A stretch of 64,000 nucleotides of DNA from Caulobacter sp. 602-2 (GTDB lineage: Bacteria; Pseudomonadota; Alphaproteobacteria; Caulobacterales; Caulobacteraceae), in contig NZ_JAAKGT010000002.1 of the NCBI RefSeq assembly GCF_011043625.1, positions 124,001 to 188,000 on the forward strand, given 5' to 3'. Below are positions 48,616 to 56,979 of this stretch, one piece after another. The translations under genes were made by a program, and so were the position numbers. Below the pieces are notes generated by a model. It was not told the origin of the DNA and made no database searches. It worked only from the letters and a program-made list of their open reading frames with translations. Each line of letters opens with the position of its first letter. The first letter of the stretch is position 1.

Positions 48616-48717
48616 GGCCCCCTCCGGCCCTCCGGGCCACCTCCCCCAGATGGGGAGGATCTGAGGCGCAAGATGCTCCCCCTCTGGGGGAGCTGTCGCG
48701 AAGCGACTGAGGGGGCC
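48616..48717. repeat. Palindromic repeat, family B, copy 1
   Basis: A 102-bp block with ends GGCCCCCTC and GAGGGGGCC, and inner arms CACCTCCCCCAGATGGGGAGG and GCTCCCCCTCTGGGGGAGC. It also contains CTGTCGCGAAGCGACTGAG. A close copy lies at 61193-61292. It sits between the beta-oxidation gene and the acyl-CoA ligase gene. Confidence 0.75.
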
Positions 48718-48748
48718 TGCGCCGCCCCGCCAAGTGCAAGGAGTCCCC

Positions 48749-50299
48749 ATGCCCAGCATCCCCTCCATGATCGCCGCCGACTACGGCGTGATGGGCGACA
48801 TCCTGCGCGAGCGGGCCGCCGAGGCGCCCGACCGCCCGGCCGTGATCATGGAAACCGGCGAAGCGGTCACCTACGCCGCCTTCGACGCCCTGGCCGACCG
48901 CGTCGCCGCCGCCCTGCAGCGCGACGGCGTGGCGCCAGGCGAAGCGGTCGCCGTCTGCGCGCTGTCGTCGATCCCCTACGCCGCGGTGTTCCTGGGCGGC
49001 CTGCGCGCGGGCGTCGCCGTCGCGCCGCTGGCCCCTTCATCGACGCCGCAGGCCATCGCCGGCATGGTCGCCGACTGCGGCGCGAAACTGTTCTTCGTCG
49101 ACGCCGGCGTCGCCGAAGCGCAAAAGCCCGCCCCCGTCGCCGCCCGCACCATCGCGCTGGACGGCTCGGCCGCCGGCGAGGCTTTCGAGGCCTGGCTAGC
49201 CCCCGAAGGCGCGAGGTCGGCGCCGGTCGAGATCGGCCCCGAGCATCCGTTCAACATCATCTATTCCAGCGGCACCACCGGCGCGCCCAAGGGCATCGTC
49301 CAGTCGCACGGCATGCGCTGGAAGCACGTCTTCCGCGGCGACGCCGTCGGCTACGGGCCCGACGCGGTCAGCCTGCTGTCGACCCCGCTCTATTCCAACA
49401 CCACGCTGGTCTGCTTCTTCCCCACCCTGGCGGGCGGCGGAACCGTCGTGCTGATGAAGAAGTTCGACGCCGGCCGCTTCCTGCAACTGGCCCAGGACCA
49501 CCGCATGACCCACGCCATGCTGGTGCCGGTGCAATACCGCCGCCTACTGGCGCACCCCGATTTCGACGCCTTCGACCTGTCGACCACCCGCCTGAAGTTC
49601 TGCACCAGCGCGCCCTTCGCGCCCGAACTGAAGGCCGAGGTCCTCAAGCGCTGGCCCGGCGGTCTGGTCGAGTACTTCGGCATGACCGAGGGCGGCGGCA
49701 CCTGCATCCTCATGGCCCACGAACACCCCGACAAGCTGCATACGGTGGGCCAGCCCGCCCCCGGCCACGACATCCGCCTGATCGACGAGGACGGCGTCGA
49801 GGTCCCGACCGGCGAGATCGGCGAGATCGTCGGCTGCTCGCCCGCCACCATGAGCGGCTACCACGGCCAGCCGGGCAAGACGGCCGACGCCATCTGGACC
49901 AGCCCCGACGGCCGCCGCTTCGTGCGCACCGGCGATGTCGGCCGCTTCGACGCCGAGGGCTTCCTGACGCTGATGGACCGCAAGAAGGACATGATCATCA
50001 GCGGCGGCTTCAACATCTATCCCAGCGACCTGGAGGCCGTGGTCGCCGCCCACCCCGACGTGCTTGAGGCCGCCGTGGTCGGCGTTCCGTCGCAGGACTG
50101 GGGCGAGACCCCGGTCGCCTTCGTCGCCCTCAAGCCCGGCGCCGCGGCCAGCGCCGAGACCGTCCGCGCCTTCGCCAACGAACGCCTGGGCAAGACCCAG
50201 CGCCTTTCCGACCTCGTCCTCGTCGACGCCCTGCCCCGCAGCCACATCGGCAAGGTGCTCAAGCGCGACCTGCGGGACGGGTGGACGGCGAAGGGGTAA
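48749..50299 (+). CDS. Acyl-CoA ligase (AMP-forming synthetase family)
   Basis: A 516-residue ANL-superfamily enzyme. The AMP-binding P-loop-like motif is IIYSSGTTGAPKGIVQ; A4/A5 motifs include VEYFGMTEGGG; the A7 motif reads RFVRTGDVGRFD; the catalytic lysine lies in PRSHIGKVLKRDLR at the C-terminus. These activate a carboxylic acid with ATP and CoA; the chain length cannot be read from sequence. The ATG at 48749 has an AGGAG ribosome site. It lies downstream of the beta-oxidation enzyme, so fatty- or aromatic-acid activation for that pathway is likely. Confidence 0.93.
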   Translation: MPSIPSMIAADYGVMGDILRERAAEAPDRPAVIMETGEAVTYAAFDALADRVAAALQRDGVAPGEAVAVCALSSIPYAAVFLGGLRAGVAVAPLAPSSTPQAIAGMVADCGAKLFFVDAGVAEAQKPAPVAARTIALDGSAAGEAFEAWLAPEGARSAPVEIGPEHPFNIIYSSGTTGAPKGIVQSHGMRWKHVFRGDAVGYGPDAVSLLSTPLYSNTTLVCFFPTLAGGGTVVLMKKFDAGRFLQLAQDHRMTHAMLVPVQYRRLLAHPDFDAFDLSTTRLKFCTSAPFAPELKAEVLKRWPGGLVEYFGMTEGGGTCILMAHEHPDKLHTVGQPAPGHDIRLIDEDGVEVPTGEIGEIVGCSPATMSGYHGQPGKTADAIWTSPDGRRFVRTGDVGRFDAEGFLTLMDRKKDMIISGGFNIYPSDLEAVVAAHPDVLEAAVVGVPSQDWGETPVAFVALKPGAAASAETVRAFANERLGKTQRLSDLVLVDALPRSHIGKVLKRDLRDGWTAKG

Positions 50300-50322
50300 G
50301 CGCGCCCTCTCGCCCCTTTCTT

Positions 50323-50457
50323 CCCGTCATTCCCGCCCTTGTGGCGGGAAACCCTCTGTCAGCCGCAAGAGCAGGAGGGGCGGACCGCCAGCGGTCCGCT
50401 TGCATTGCCCGTGCGAACGGAACCAGGGCTTCCCGCCACAAGGGCGGGAATGACGGG
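50323..50457. repeat. Perfect 28-bp inverted repeat with inner hairpin
   Basis: Arms 50323-50350 and 50430-50457 are exact reverse complements over 28 bp (starting CCCGTCATTCCCGCCC). Between them, GCGGACCGC-CA-GCGGTCCGC (50380-50399) forms a second perfect 9-bp stem. It lies in the gap (50300-50614) between the acyl-CoA ligase gene and the DegT-like gene. Nothing else is seen in that gap. Confidence 0.85.
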
Positions 50458-50614
50458 CGGATTGGGAGACGATCCCCCGCAAATCCCGGAAAAACCGCAA
50501 TCTCCGCCGCGACGGCGCGCCGCATCTGGACAGGCCGAGTCACTCGATACGTTCGATTAACCATAAAGGCGCTGTCGGGGTTGTCGGCGCCGGTTCGTTG
50601 CGGAAGCGTCTCGC

Positions 50615-51595
50615 ATGTCCAGCCTTTCAGCCGCCGTCCTGGCGTCGCAGCCGAAGTCCGCTCCCGCCTCTGCGGCGCCGCTCGACTTCGACGCCCTGGC
50701 CAAAGCCTTCGGCGGCCCGGCCTGCGACGACCTGAACGGCCGCCTGGCCCAGCGCTTCTCCCGCACCACCGCTGTGCGCGCCTGCGCCGACCGCGCCGCC
50801 GCCACCGCCGATCTCCTGGCCGCCCAGGGCGCGCGCCCCGGCGGCGTCTGCATCGTCTCGGCCCTGGCCGGCCGCGAGACCCTGGAAGGCGTCGCCGCCG
50901 CCGGCCTGACGCCGTGGCTGGTCGACGTCGATCCCTTCACTTGGATGGTCGACACCGCCCACCTGCGCGAGCGCCTGGCCGAGGCGCCCTGCCCGCTGGA
51001 GGCCATCGTCACCACCTGCGCCTTCGGTCGCGCCCCCGACCTGCTGGCCCTGGCCGCCTTCCAGGCCGAGACCGGCCTGCCGATCGTGGTCGACGCCGCC
51101 TTCGGCTTCGACGTGATCATGGACGCCCCGGTTCCCGTGGTCGTCGGCCTGCCGGGTGGAAGCGGCGTGTTCGTCGCCGCCGAGGACGCCGAGCTGATCG
51201 GCCGCCTCTCGGCCCCCGCCTTCGAGGGCGACGACGGCCTCGACGGCTGGACCCTCAAGCGCCAGCAGCTGGCCACCAACGCTCAGCGCCTGCGCATGCT
51301 GCTGCTGGGCTCGCCCGTCGCCTTCCAGCCCGGCTGGGGCCTGTCGTGGGTGTCCAGCGCCTGCGTGGTCAGCGTCGCCGAAGGCGGCGCCCCGGCCGTC
51401 GCCGCCCTGCTGGCCGTCGAGGGCCGCTTCGTCACCTGCGTCGGCGTGCGCGATCCCGACGTTCAGGCCGACGTCGTGCCGGTCGTCGACCACCTGGCCG
51501 GCAAGATGCTGGGCCTGCCCTTCGCCGCCGACCTCGACATCGCCGACCTCGACGACCTGGCCGAAGCCGTGCGCCGGGCCGTGGCCCAGATCTGA
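50615..51595 (+). CDS. DegT/DnrJ-like protein without the catalytic lysine
   Basis: A 326-residue protein resembling PLP-dependent sugar aminotransferases of the DegT family in its large domain: GGVCIVSALAGRETLEGVAAAGLTPWLVDVDPFTWMVD (strand and helix of the fold), EAIVTTCAFGRAPDLLALAAFQAETGLPIVVDAAFGF with D160 in the pyridine-nitrogen-binding place. In active enzymes the PLP lysine follows in an SxHxxK-like stretch; here the corresponding text is VPVVVGLPGGSGVFVAAED, with no lysine. The chain is also shorter than usual (~370-400). It is therefore probably not an aminotransferase and may be a binding or regulatory relic. It stands alone, without sugar-pathway neighbours. Confidence 0.65.
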   Translation: MSSLSAAVLASQPKSAPASAAPLDFDALAKAFGGPACDDLNGRLAQRFSRTTAVRACADRAAATADLLAAQGARPGGVCIVSALAGRETLEGVAAAGLTPWLVDVDPFTWMVDTAHLRERLAEAPCPLEAIVTTCAFGRAPDLLALAAFQAETGLPIVVDAAFGFDVIMDAPVPVVVGLPGGSGVFVAAEDAELIGRLSAPAFEGDDGLDGWTLKRQQLATNAQRLRMLLLGSPVAFQPGWGLSWVSSACVVSVAEGGAPAVAALLAVEGRFVTCVGVRDPDVQADVVPVVDHLAGKMLGLPFAADLDIADLDDLAEAVRRAVAQI

Positions 51596-51634
51596 GCCGG
51601 CCGAAGCCCCCACTCCCAATCGCTCATCTCATCT

Positions 51635-51747
51635 CGTCATCCCGGGCGGAAGTTCGCGGAGCGAACTGTAGACCCGGGACCCAGGGGCGACCGCAATGCA
51701 CCGGCCCCTGGGTCCCGGCTCTCCGCTACGCTGCGGCCGGGATGACG
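51635..51747. repeat. REP-like palindrome with nested stem
   Basis: CGTCATCCCG (51635-51644) pairs with CGGGATGACG (51738-51747). Inside, CCGGGACCCAGGGGC (51674-51688) pairs perfectly with 51704-51718. The outer ends match those of the repeats at 802-1006 and 11630-11669. It lies between the DegT-like gene and the 3' end of the TonB-receptor gene. Confidence 0.75.
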
Positions 51748-51881
51748 AAGAATTTCGGGTCACGAAGAGCCGCCAACAGAAAGGCCGAAGCCTGCCTGGC
51801 GCGGAGGGCGGCCAAGCGGGCTCCGGCCCAGAACGACCGGCAGGAGGATGGCCGGCCGCCAGTTCCCCGAGGCGGGGATCC

Positions 51882-54872
51882 CTAGAACTTCTTGCGCAGG
51901 CTGAACTTGTAGGTCCGGCCCAGCGGGTCGCCGGTGAACGGGTCGTAGCCCAGGTCGAGCCGGGCGTAGGACGGGTCCTGGTCGAACAGGTTGGTGATCG
52001 CCACCGTCGCCGTCGTCTCGCGCGGCAGCTGGATGCGATAGGCCAGGTCGGTCAGCACCTGGGCGTCGATGGTCTTGCCCTTCGACACCGTCACGGCCGC
52101 GCCCGTGGTGTCCTTGTAGGCCCCGGTCGCGAACGGCGCGGTGCGCTGGTCGTCGTACTTGCCGATGTAGTGCACGGTCAGGCGCAGATTGTGGACGCCC
52201 CGGCTCCACTCGGCGAACATGTCGCCCTTCCATTCCGGGATCGGCACGACGGTGGTCTGGTAGTTCAGCAGGCCCACCGCGTCGAAGGCCTTCTCGACCA
52301 CGACGCCCTCGACCGTGGTCGCGCCGACCTCGTACTTCTGCACCCAGGTGGCCGTGCCGCCGACGGCCAGGTCTCCGCCCAGCACGCCGGTGAAGGTGTA
52401 GTCGGCCGAGAAGTCGAAGCCCGAGTTCTCCACCGGCGCGCCGTTGATGTAGAAGGTCTTCAGCCGCGCGATGTTGGCCGGCGAGCCGCAGGCGCCGTTG
52501 AAGGTGAAGCGCGCCACCAGCGCGGCATAGGCCGGGTCGGCGCAGTTGTTGGCCCCGGCCACCCCGTTCGGATAGATCGCGTTGGTGATGCCGGCCACCG
52601 GCTCGGCCACGATCGGGTTTTTGAAGTCGAACCGGAAGTAGTCGACGCTGGCCTTGAAGGCGCCGGCCTTGAACAGCAGGCCCACGTTGTAGGTGTTGGC
52701 CTTCTCGGGCTTCAGGTTCGGATTGCCGAAGATGTCGACCGCCCGGAAGACGCCCAGAATGCCCTGCAGCGAGGTCACCGAGGTCGTGGTGGTCAGGGGA
52801 TCGGGCGGCCCGCGGAAGGTCGAGCCCGCCGAGGCCCGCACCGCCATCCACGGCAGGGCCTGCCAGCGGACCGAGGCCTTGGGATTGAAGGTCGAGCCCA
52901 CCGCCCCGCCATAGTCCTCGTAGCGCGCCGCCAGCTGGGCCTGCACCGTTTCGGTGATCGGCAGGCTGAGCTCGCCGAAGCCGGCCACGACGTCGCTCTG
53001 ATTGTCGGACGGCGTGCCCACGCCCAGGAACATGAACGGCCCGTTCCGCGCCGAGCCGGTGCAGGTGGTCACCCCGAAGTCGGGCGTGTTGACGCACGGA
53101 TTGATCAGGGCGTTGGAGATGTCGTTGTAGGTCGCGGTGAAATAGCTGCGGCGGTACTGCACCCCGGCCGCCCAGGCGATGTCGCCGCCCGGCAGGGTGA
53201 TGGCCGTCTTGCCGTTCAGCACCGCCTCGGCCACGAACAGCCGCGAGGTCTGCTTGGTCGACAGCTTCTGGAAGAACCAGTCGGTCAGCTCCTTGCTGTT
53301 GGCCAGGGTGGAGACGTAGCCGGGATTGGCCACGCCGGTGATGGCGTTGCTGGGCAGGGCGCTGGCGAACGGGTTGAAGTACAGGCAGCCGCCGACGCCG
53401 GGCGTGCCCTGGATGCCGGGGGTCGAGGGATTGGTGTCGCAGTTGGGCCCGCCCAGTCCGCGCAGCGCCAGGGCGTAGCGGTTGACCAGCGTGTCGTAGC
53501 CCGTGCGGATGCCCACCTCCTGCGAGTAGGTCACCGCCGCCTCCCAGCCGATCCCGTTGCCGAACTCGCCCTTCAGGTCGGCCGAGACGCGGTAGGCGTC
53601 GAACGAGCGCGAGCCGATCGACGGGCCGTAGCCGAAGGCCGGGTTGCCGCCGATCCCGAACGGCCGGTTGGCGACGTTCAGCGCGCCGCCGGCGAAGATC
53701 GCGCCGGGCACGGTGGTCTGGGCCCCGGTGCCCAGGTTGGTCAGCACCACCGTCGGATTGCCGGCGATGAAGGCGGCCAGGCCCGGATTGGTCGCCGGCA
53801 CGAAATAGCGCCCGGCCAGCTGCGGGATCGGCGCCACCTCGGCGGTCGGCACGGCCAGCGCCGCATAGGACGGCGAGGTGTTCCAGTCGGGCACGTCGGT
53901 GTGGGCGTACAGCGCCTCGACGTGGAACTTGGTGGTCTCGTTCAGTTGAGCGTTGATCTCGCCGTAGACCTGCACGGCGTTGGACTTTTCCACCAGGTTG
54001 TCGAACGGCGTGTAGTGCCAGTAGCAGACCGGCGTCAGGCCGCTAAAGCCGGGATAGCCGCCCAGCCCCGCGCACGCCGGGTCCCGCATGCCGCTGGTGG
54101 TGCTGGCCACCGGGATGAAGCTCGACGGGCTGCCCGCCGCCGACCACCCCGCCTCGGGATTGGACAGGTAGGGCTGGTTGGCCCAGTCGCGTTCGGCGAC
54201 GCTGAGTTTGGAGCGATGCTGCCAGCCCACGCTGACCAGCATATCGCCATGATCCCACCGCTTGCCGTAGGTCAGGTTCAGGCCGTAGTCGCCGTCCGAG
54301 CCGTCGATGGCGCGGTAGTCGGCCCCGACCTCCAGCCCGTCGACGTTCTTCTTGGTGATGAAGTTGACCACGCCGGCGATGGCGTCCGAGCCGTAGGTCG
54401 CCGCGGCCCCGTCCTTCAGCACCTCCAGCCGGCCGATGGCGGCCGCGGGAATGATGTTGGTGTCGACGATGCCGGCCCCGGCTGAGGCCAGCGGGTTGAT
54501 CGCCAGCCGCCGGCCGTTCAGCAGCACCAGGGTGCGCTGCGAACCCAGCCCCCGCAGGTTCACCGAGCCCGAGCCCTCCGAGCCCTGGGCACGGCTGTCG
54601 AACTGGTTGGTGTCGCCCAGCACCCCGCTCGACACCGACAGCGACTTGATCAGCTCCACCGTCGAGGGCGAGCCGCGCTTCTGCAGTTCCTCGGCCCCGA
54701 TCACGTCGACCGGCAGGGCCGCGTCCTCGGGCGTGCCGCGGATGAAGGAGCCGGTGACCACCACCTCCTCGACCTGCGTGCTGTCCTGAGCGCTGGCCGC
54801 CCCCGCCGTCGCGGCGAGCGCCGCCGCCAGCGCGCAGGCCGAGCCCGCGCGCAGATAGGTCTTCCTGGTCAT
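51882..54872 (-). CDS. TonB-dependent outer-membrane receptor
   Basis: A 996-residue receptor. It starts with a signal peptide (LRAGSACALAAALAATAGAASAQ), then a TonB box-like EEVVVTG, a plug domain (~35-150) with SVNLRGLGSQRTLVLLNGRRL, and a beta barrel ending in the typical aromatic terminus FSLRKKF. No N-terminal STN domain is present, so it should not signal through a sigma/anti-sigma pair by itself. The family is expanded in Caulobacter and takes up siderophores, vitamins or carbohydrates; no ligand can be assigned. It lies alone, divergent from the RND efflux operon. Confidence 0.93.
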   Translation of the reverse strand: MTRKTYLRAGSACALAAALAATAGAASAQDSTQVEEVVVTGSFIRGTPEDAALPVDVIGAEELQKRGSPSTVELIKSLSVSSGVLGDTNQFDSRAQGSEGSGSVNLRGLGSQRTLVLLNGRRLAINPLASAGAGIVDTNIIPAAAIGRLEVLKDGAAATYGSDAIAGVVNFITKKNVDGLEVGADYRAIDGSDGDYGLNLTYGKRWDHGDMLVSVGWQHRSKLSVAERDWANQPYLSNPEAGWSAAGSPSSFIPVASTTSGMRDPACAGLGGYPGFSGLTPVCYWHYTPFDNLVEKSNAVQVYGEINAQLNETTKFHVEALYAHTDVPDWNTSPSYAALAVPTAEVAPIPQLAGRYFVPATNPGLAAFIAGNPTVVLTNLGTGAQTTVPGAIFAGGALNVANRPFGIGGNPAFGYGPSIGSRSFDAYRVSADLKGEFGNGIGWEAAVTYSQEVGIRTGYDTLVNRYALALRGLGGPNCDTNPSTPGIQGTPGVGGCLYFNPFASALPSNAITGVANPGYVSTLANSKELTDWFFQKLSTKQTSRLFVAEAVLNGKTAITLPGGDIAWAAGVQYRRSYFTATYNDISNALINPCVNTPDFGVTTCTGSARNGPFMFLGVGTPSDNQSDVVAGFGELSLPITETVQAQLAARYEDYGGAVGSTFNPKASVRWQALPWMAVRASAGSTFRGPPDPLTTTTSVTSLQGILGVFRAVDIFGNPNLKPEKANTYNVGLLFKAGAFKASVDYFRFDFKNPIVAEPVAGITNAIYPNGVAGANNCADPAYAALVARFTFNGACGSPANIARLKTFYINGAPVENSGFDFSADYTFTGVLGGDLAVGGTATWVQKYEVGATTVEGVVVEKAFDAVGLLNYQTTVVPIPEWKGDMFAEWSRGVHNLRLTVHYIGKYDDQRTAPFATGAYKDTTGAAVTVSKGKTIDAQVLTDLAYRIQLPRETTATVAITNLFDQDPSYARLDLGYDPFTGDPLGRTYKFSLRKKF

Positions 54873-55434
54873 TCTTCCCTCTCCCGGTCTGTCTCTTCTT
54901 TTTCGGAGCGCTTGGGCGAGGACGGATCTCTCTCAGGTCTCGGCGAAATCCTCCGCGCGCGACGACGACGCACGGCCGCCCGCCGCGCCATGGTCACGCT
55001 TTTCGAATTTGGAAGATGCGAACATGAATGCCGACAACCTTGGGATCCCCCTCTCGCCGGATACTTTGTACGCAAAGCTTTTCAACTGCTCGACCTCTGG
55101 GCGAGCCGCCTCGCCGGCAAGAGTCGAACGAATGTTTCGATGATTGAGTATGTTTTTCGAAAACGTCAACCGCCCGTAACGGCGTGGCAATGAAAGCGCC
55201 CTTCGACCAGGATCGAAAAACCGTCGCGTCCGGCTGCCAGGCTGCTGACAGATTTGGGTGGTCGCCGTGCGAGCAAAGAGGCGGCCGTCCTACGTAGTGA
55301 CCGCAACCATGGGAGAATCCGCTTACGTCTTGGCGAGACGGGCTTTTTTCTTGTGGGTAGTCGCCCTAATTGAGCGAACGACGGTCCAGTTCGTCCGTTA
55401 TGGGGCGGTCGTCCGGAAGTGGGGTAGGTTCTTG
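54873..55434. other. Divergent upstream region between TonB receptor and RND efflux operon
   Basis: No supported gene in 562 bases. The sequence is somewhat richer in A and T than the coding parts, as expected of promoters. A CGAAC-N9-GTTCG inverted repeat is seen near 55376-55394, about 40 bases before the efflux operon start. No regulator gene lies next to the operon on this side. An upstream start at 55258 for the efflux outer-membrane gene is rejected since its leader is not signal-peptide-like. Confidence 0.4.
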
Positions 55435-56979
55435 ATGAGTTTCGACGCGACCGCCGATCGCCGACGCCCGGCCGCGCGCCTGATCGCGCTCGGCGGCGCG
55501 GGCCTGGCCGCCCTGGCCCTGGTCGGCTGCAACGCCACCGCGCCCCGCACGCCCGACACCCGCCTGCCCGCCGCCTTCGAGGCCCCGGCCGGAGCGTCCC
55601 TGCCCACCGCCGCCCTCGACCAGTGGTGGACGCAGTTCAACGATCCGCAGCTGAACGGCCTGATCGCCACGGCGCTGGAAAAGAGCCCCGACGCCCGCAG
55701 CGCCGCGGCCGTGCTGGAAGAGGCCCGAGCCGTCCGCAAGGGCCAGATCCGCCAGCTGTTCATCCCGTCGGGCCAGATCAAGGGCGCGGCCAGCCGCCAG
55801 CACACCGACATCCTCGACCAGAGCGGCCAGGGCTTCACGCTGGGCGGCGACACCGACAACTACAGCGCCGGCTTCGACGTCTCGTGGGAGCTCGACTATC
55901 TGGGCCGCCGCAAGGCCGGCCTGCAGGTCGTGAACAACGACCTGGCCGCCGCCCGCTTCGCCTATGAGGGCGCCCGCGCCGCGCTGGCCGCCAACGTCGC
56001 CCAGTCGTATTTCGAGGCCAAGGGCCTGGCCGTGCAGCTGGAAGACGCCCGCCAGAGCGCCCGCATCAGCCAGGGCCTGCTCGACCTCGCCGCCGAGAAG
56101 GCCCGCCGCGGCCTGTCGGCCGGGTCGGAGGCCGACAGCGCCGCCGCCACCCTCGCCCAGTCGGAAGCGCAGGCGGCCGACCTGGAAGGCCAGCTGCAGG
56201 CCGCCCGCCGCAGCCTGCTGATCCTGGTCGGGCGCGGGATCGACCCGCTGGCCAGCCTCACCGTCGACGCCGCCCTGGCGCAGCCGCCGGCGATCCCCGC
56301 GGCCGTGCCCGGCGAACTACTGGCCCGCCGTCCCGACGTGCGCGAGGCCCAGGCGCGCCTCGCCTCGGCGGCCGGCAACCTCAAGGTCAACCAGAAGGCC
56401 CTGTTCCCGACCTTCACCCTGACGCCCGGCGTCGGCTGGGCCAAGAGCGTCTCGCCCGCCTTCAACTTCGGCCAGGGCGGCGCCGGGGGCGGCACGGTCT
56501 CGACCACCACCGGAACCTGGACGCTGGGCGGCAACGTCTCGATCCCGCTGCTCAACATTCCCCAGTTGCTGGCCGAGATCGACGCCCAGGACGCCCGCAC
56601 CGAACAGGCCGCCGTCGCCTACGAGAAGTCGGTGCAGACCGCCTATGGCGAGGTCGAGAACGCCATGGCCCAGCTGGCGTCCGACCAGCGCCGCGTCACT
56701 CTGCTGAAGGCCGGCGAGGCCCGCGCGGCCAACGCCTACGCCGCCAGCCGCAAGGGCTATGCCGCCGGCCTCACCGACCAGACCACCAACCTGCAGAACG
56801 AGCAGAGCTGGCGCACCGCCCGCACCGCCCTGACCAGCGCCCAGACCCAGGCCCTGCTGCGTGCGGTGCAGACCTACAAGGCGCTGGGCGGCGGCTGGTC
56901 TCCGGACACGCCCGCGCCCCTGCCTCCACGGGCCGCCAGCCAGCCCGCCGAAACCGCTTCCGAACGCGCCTCGCGATGA
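55435..56979 (+). CDS. RND efflux outer-membrane lipoprotein (NodT/OprM type)
   Basis: A 514-residue outer-membrane factor. The signal peptide (LIALGGAGLAALALVGC) ends in a lipobox. The mature part has the OEP/TolC repeats: WWTQFNDPQLNGLIATALEKSPDARSAAAVLEEARA, the VAQSYFEAKGLAVQLEDARQSARISQGLLDLAAEKARRGLSAGSEADSA segment, and the LLARRPDVREAQARLASAAGNLKVNQKALFPTF repeat start. It forms a trimeric channel through which the pump ejects substrate. It begins the efflux operon; its stop overlaps the adaptor start (ATGA). Confidence 0.93.
   Translation: MSFDATADRRRPAARLIALGGAGLAALALVGCNATAPRTPDTRLPAAFEAPAGASLPTAALDQWWTQFNDPQLNGLIATALEKSPDARSAAAVLEEARAVRKGQIRQLFIPSGQIKGAASRQHTDILDQSGQGFTLGGDTDNYSAGFDVSWELDYLGRRKAGLQVVNNDLAAARFAYEGARAALAANVAQSYFEAKGLAVQLEDARQSARISQGLLDLAAEKARRGLSAGSEADSAAATLAQSEAQAADLEGQLQAARRSLLILVGRGIDPLASLTVDAALAQPPAIPAAVPGELLARRPDVREAQARLASAAGNLKVNQKALFPTFTLTPGVGWAKSVSPAFNFGQGGAGGGTVSTTTGTWTLGGNVSIPLLNIPQLLAEIDAQDARTEQAAVAYEKSVQTAYGEVENAMAQLASDQRRVTLLKAGEARAANAYAASRKGYAAGLTDQTTNLQNEQSWRTARTALTSAQTQALLRAVQTYKALGGGWSPDTPAPLPPRAASQPAETASERASR

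Noticed and set aside
50281..51885. A plus-strand frame through the repeat and the DegT-like gene.
   Set aside because: It is out of frame with the DegT-like gene and arginine-rich without pattern.
51696..54485. A 929-codon plus-strand frame antisense to the TonB-receptor gene.
   Set aside because: Composition typical of a shadow frame; the minus-strand receptor is unambiguous.
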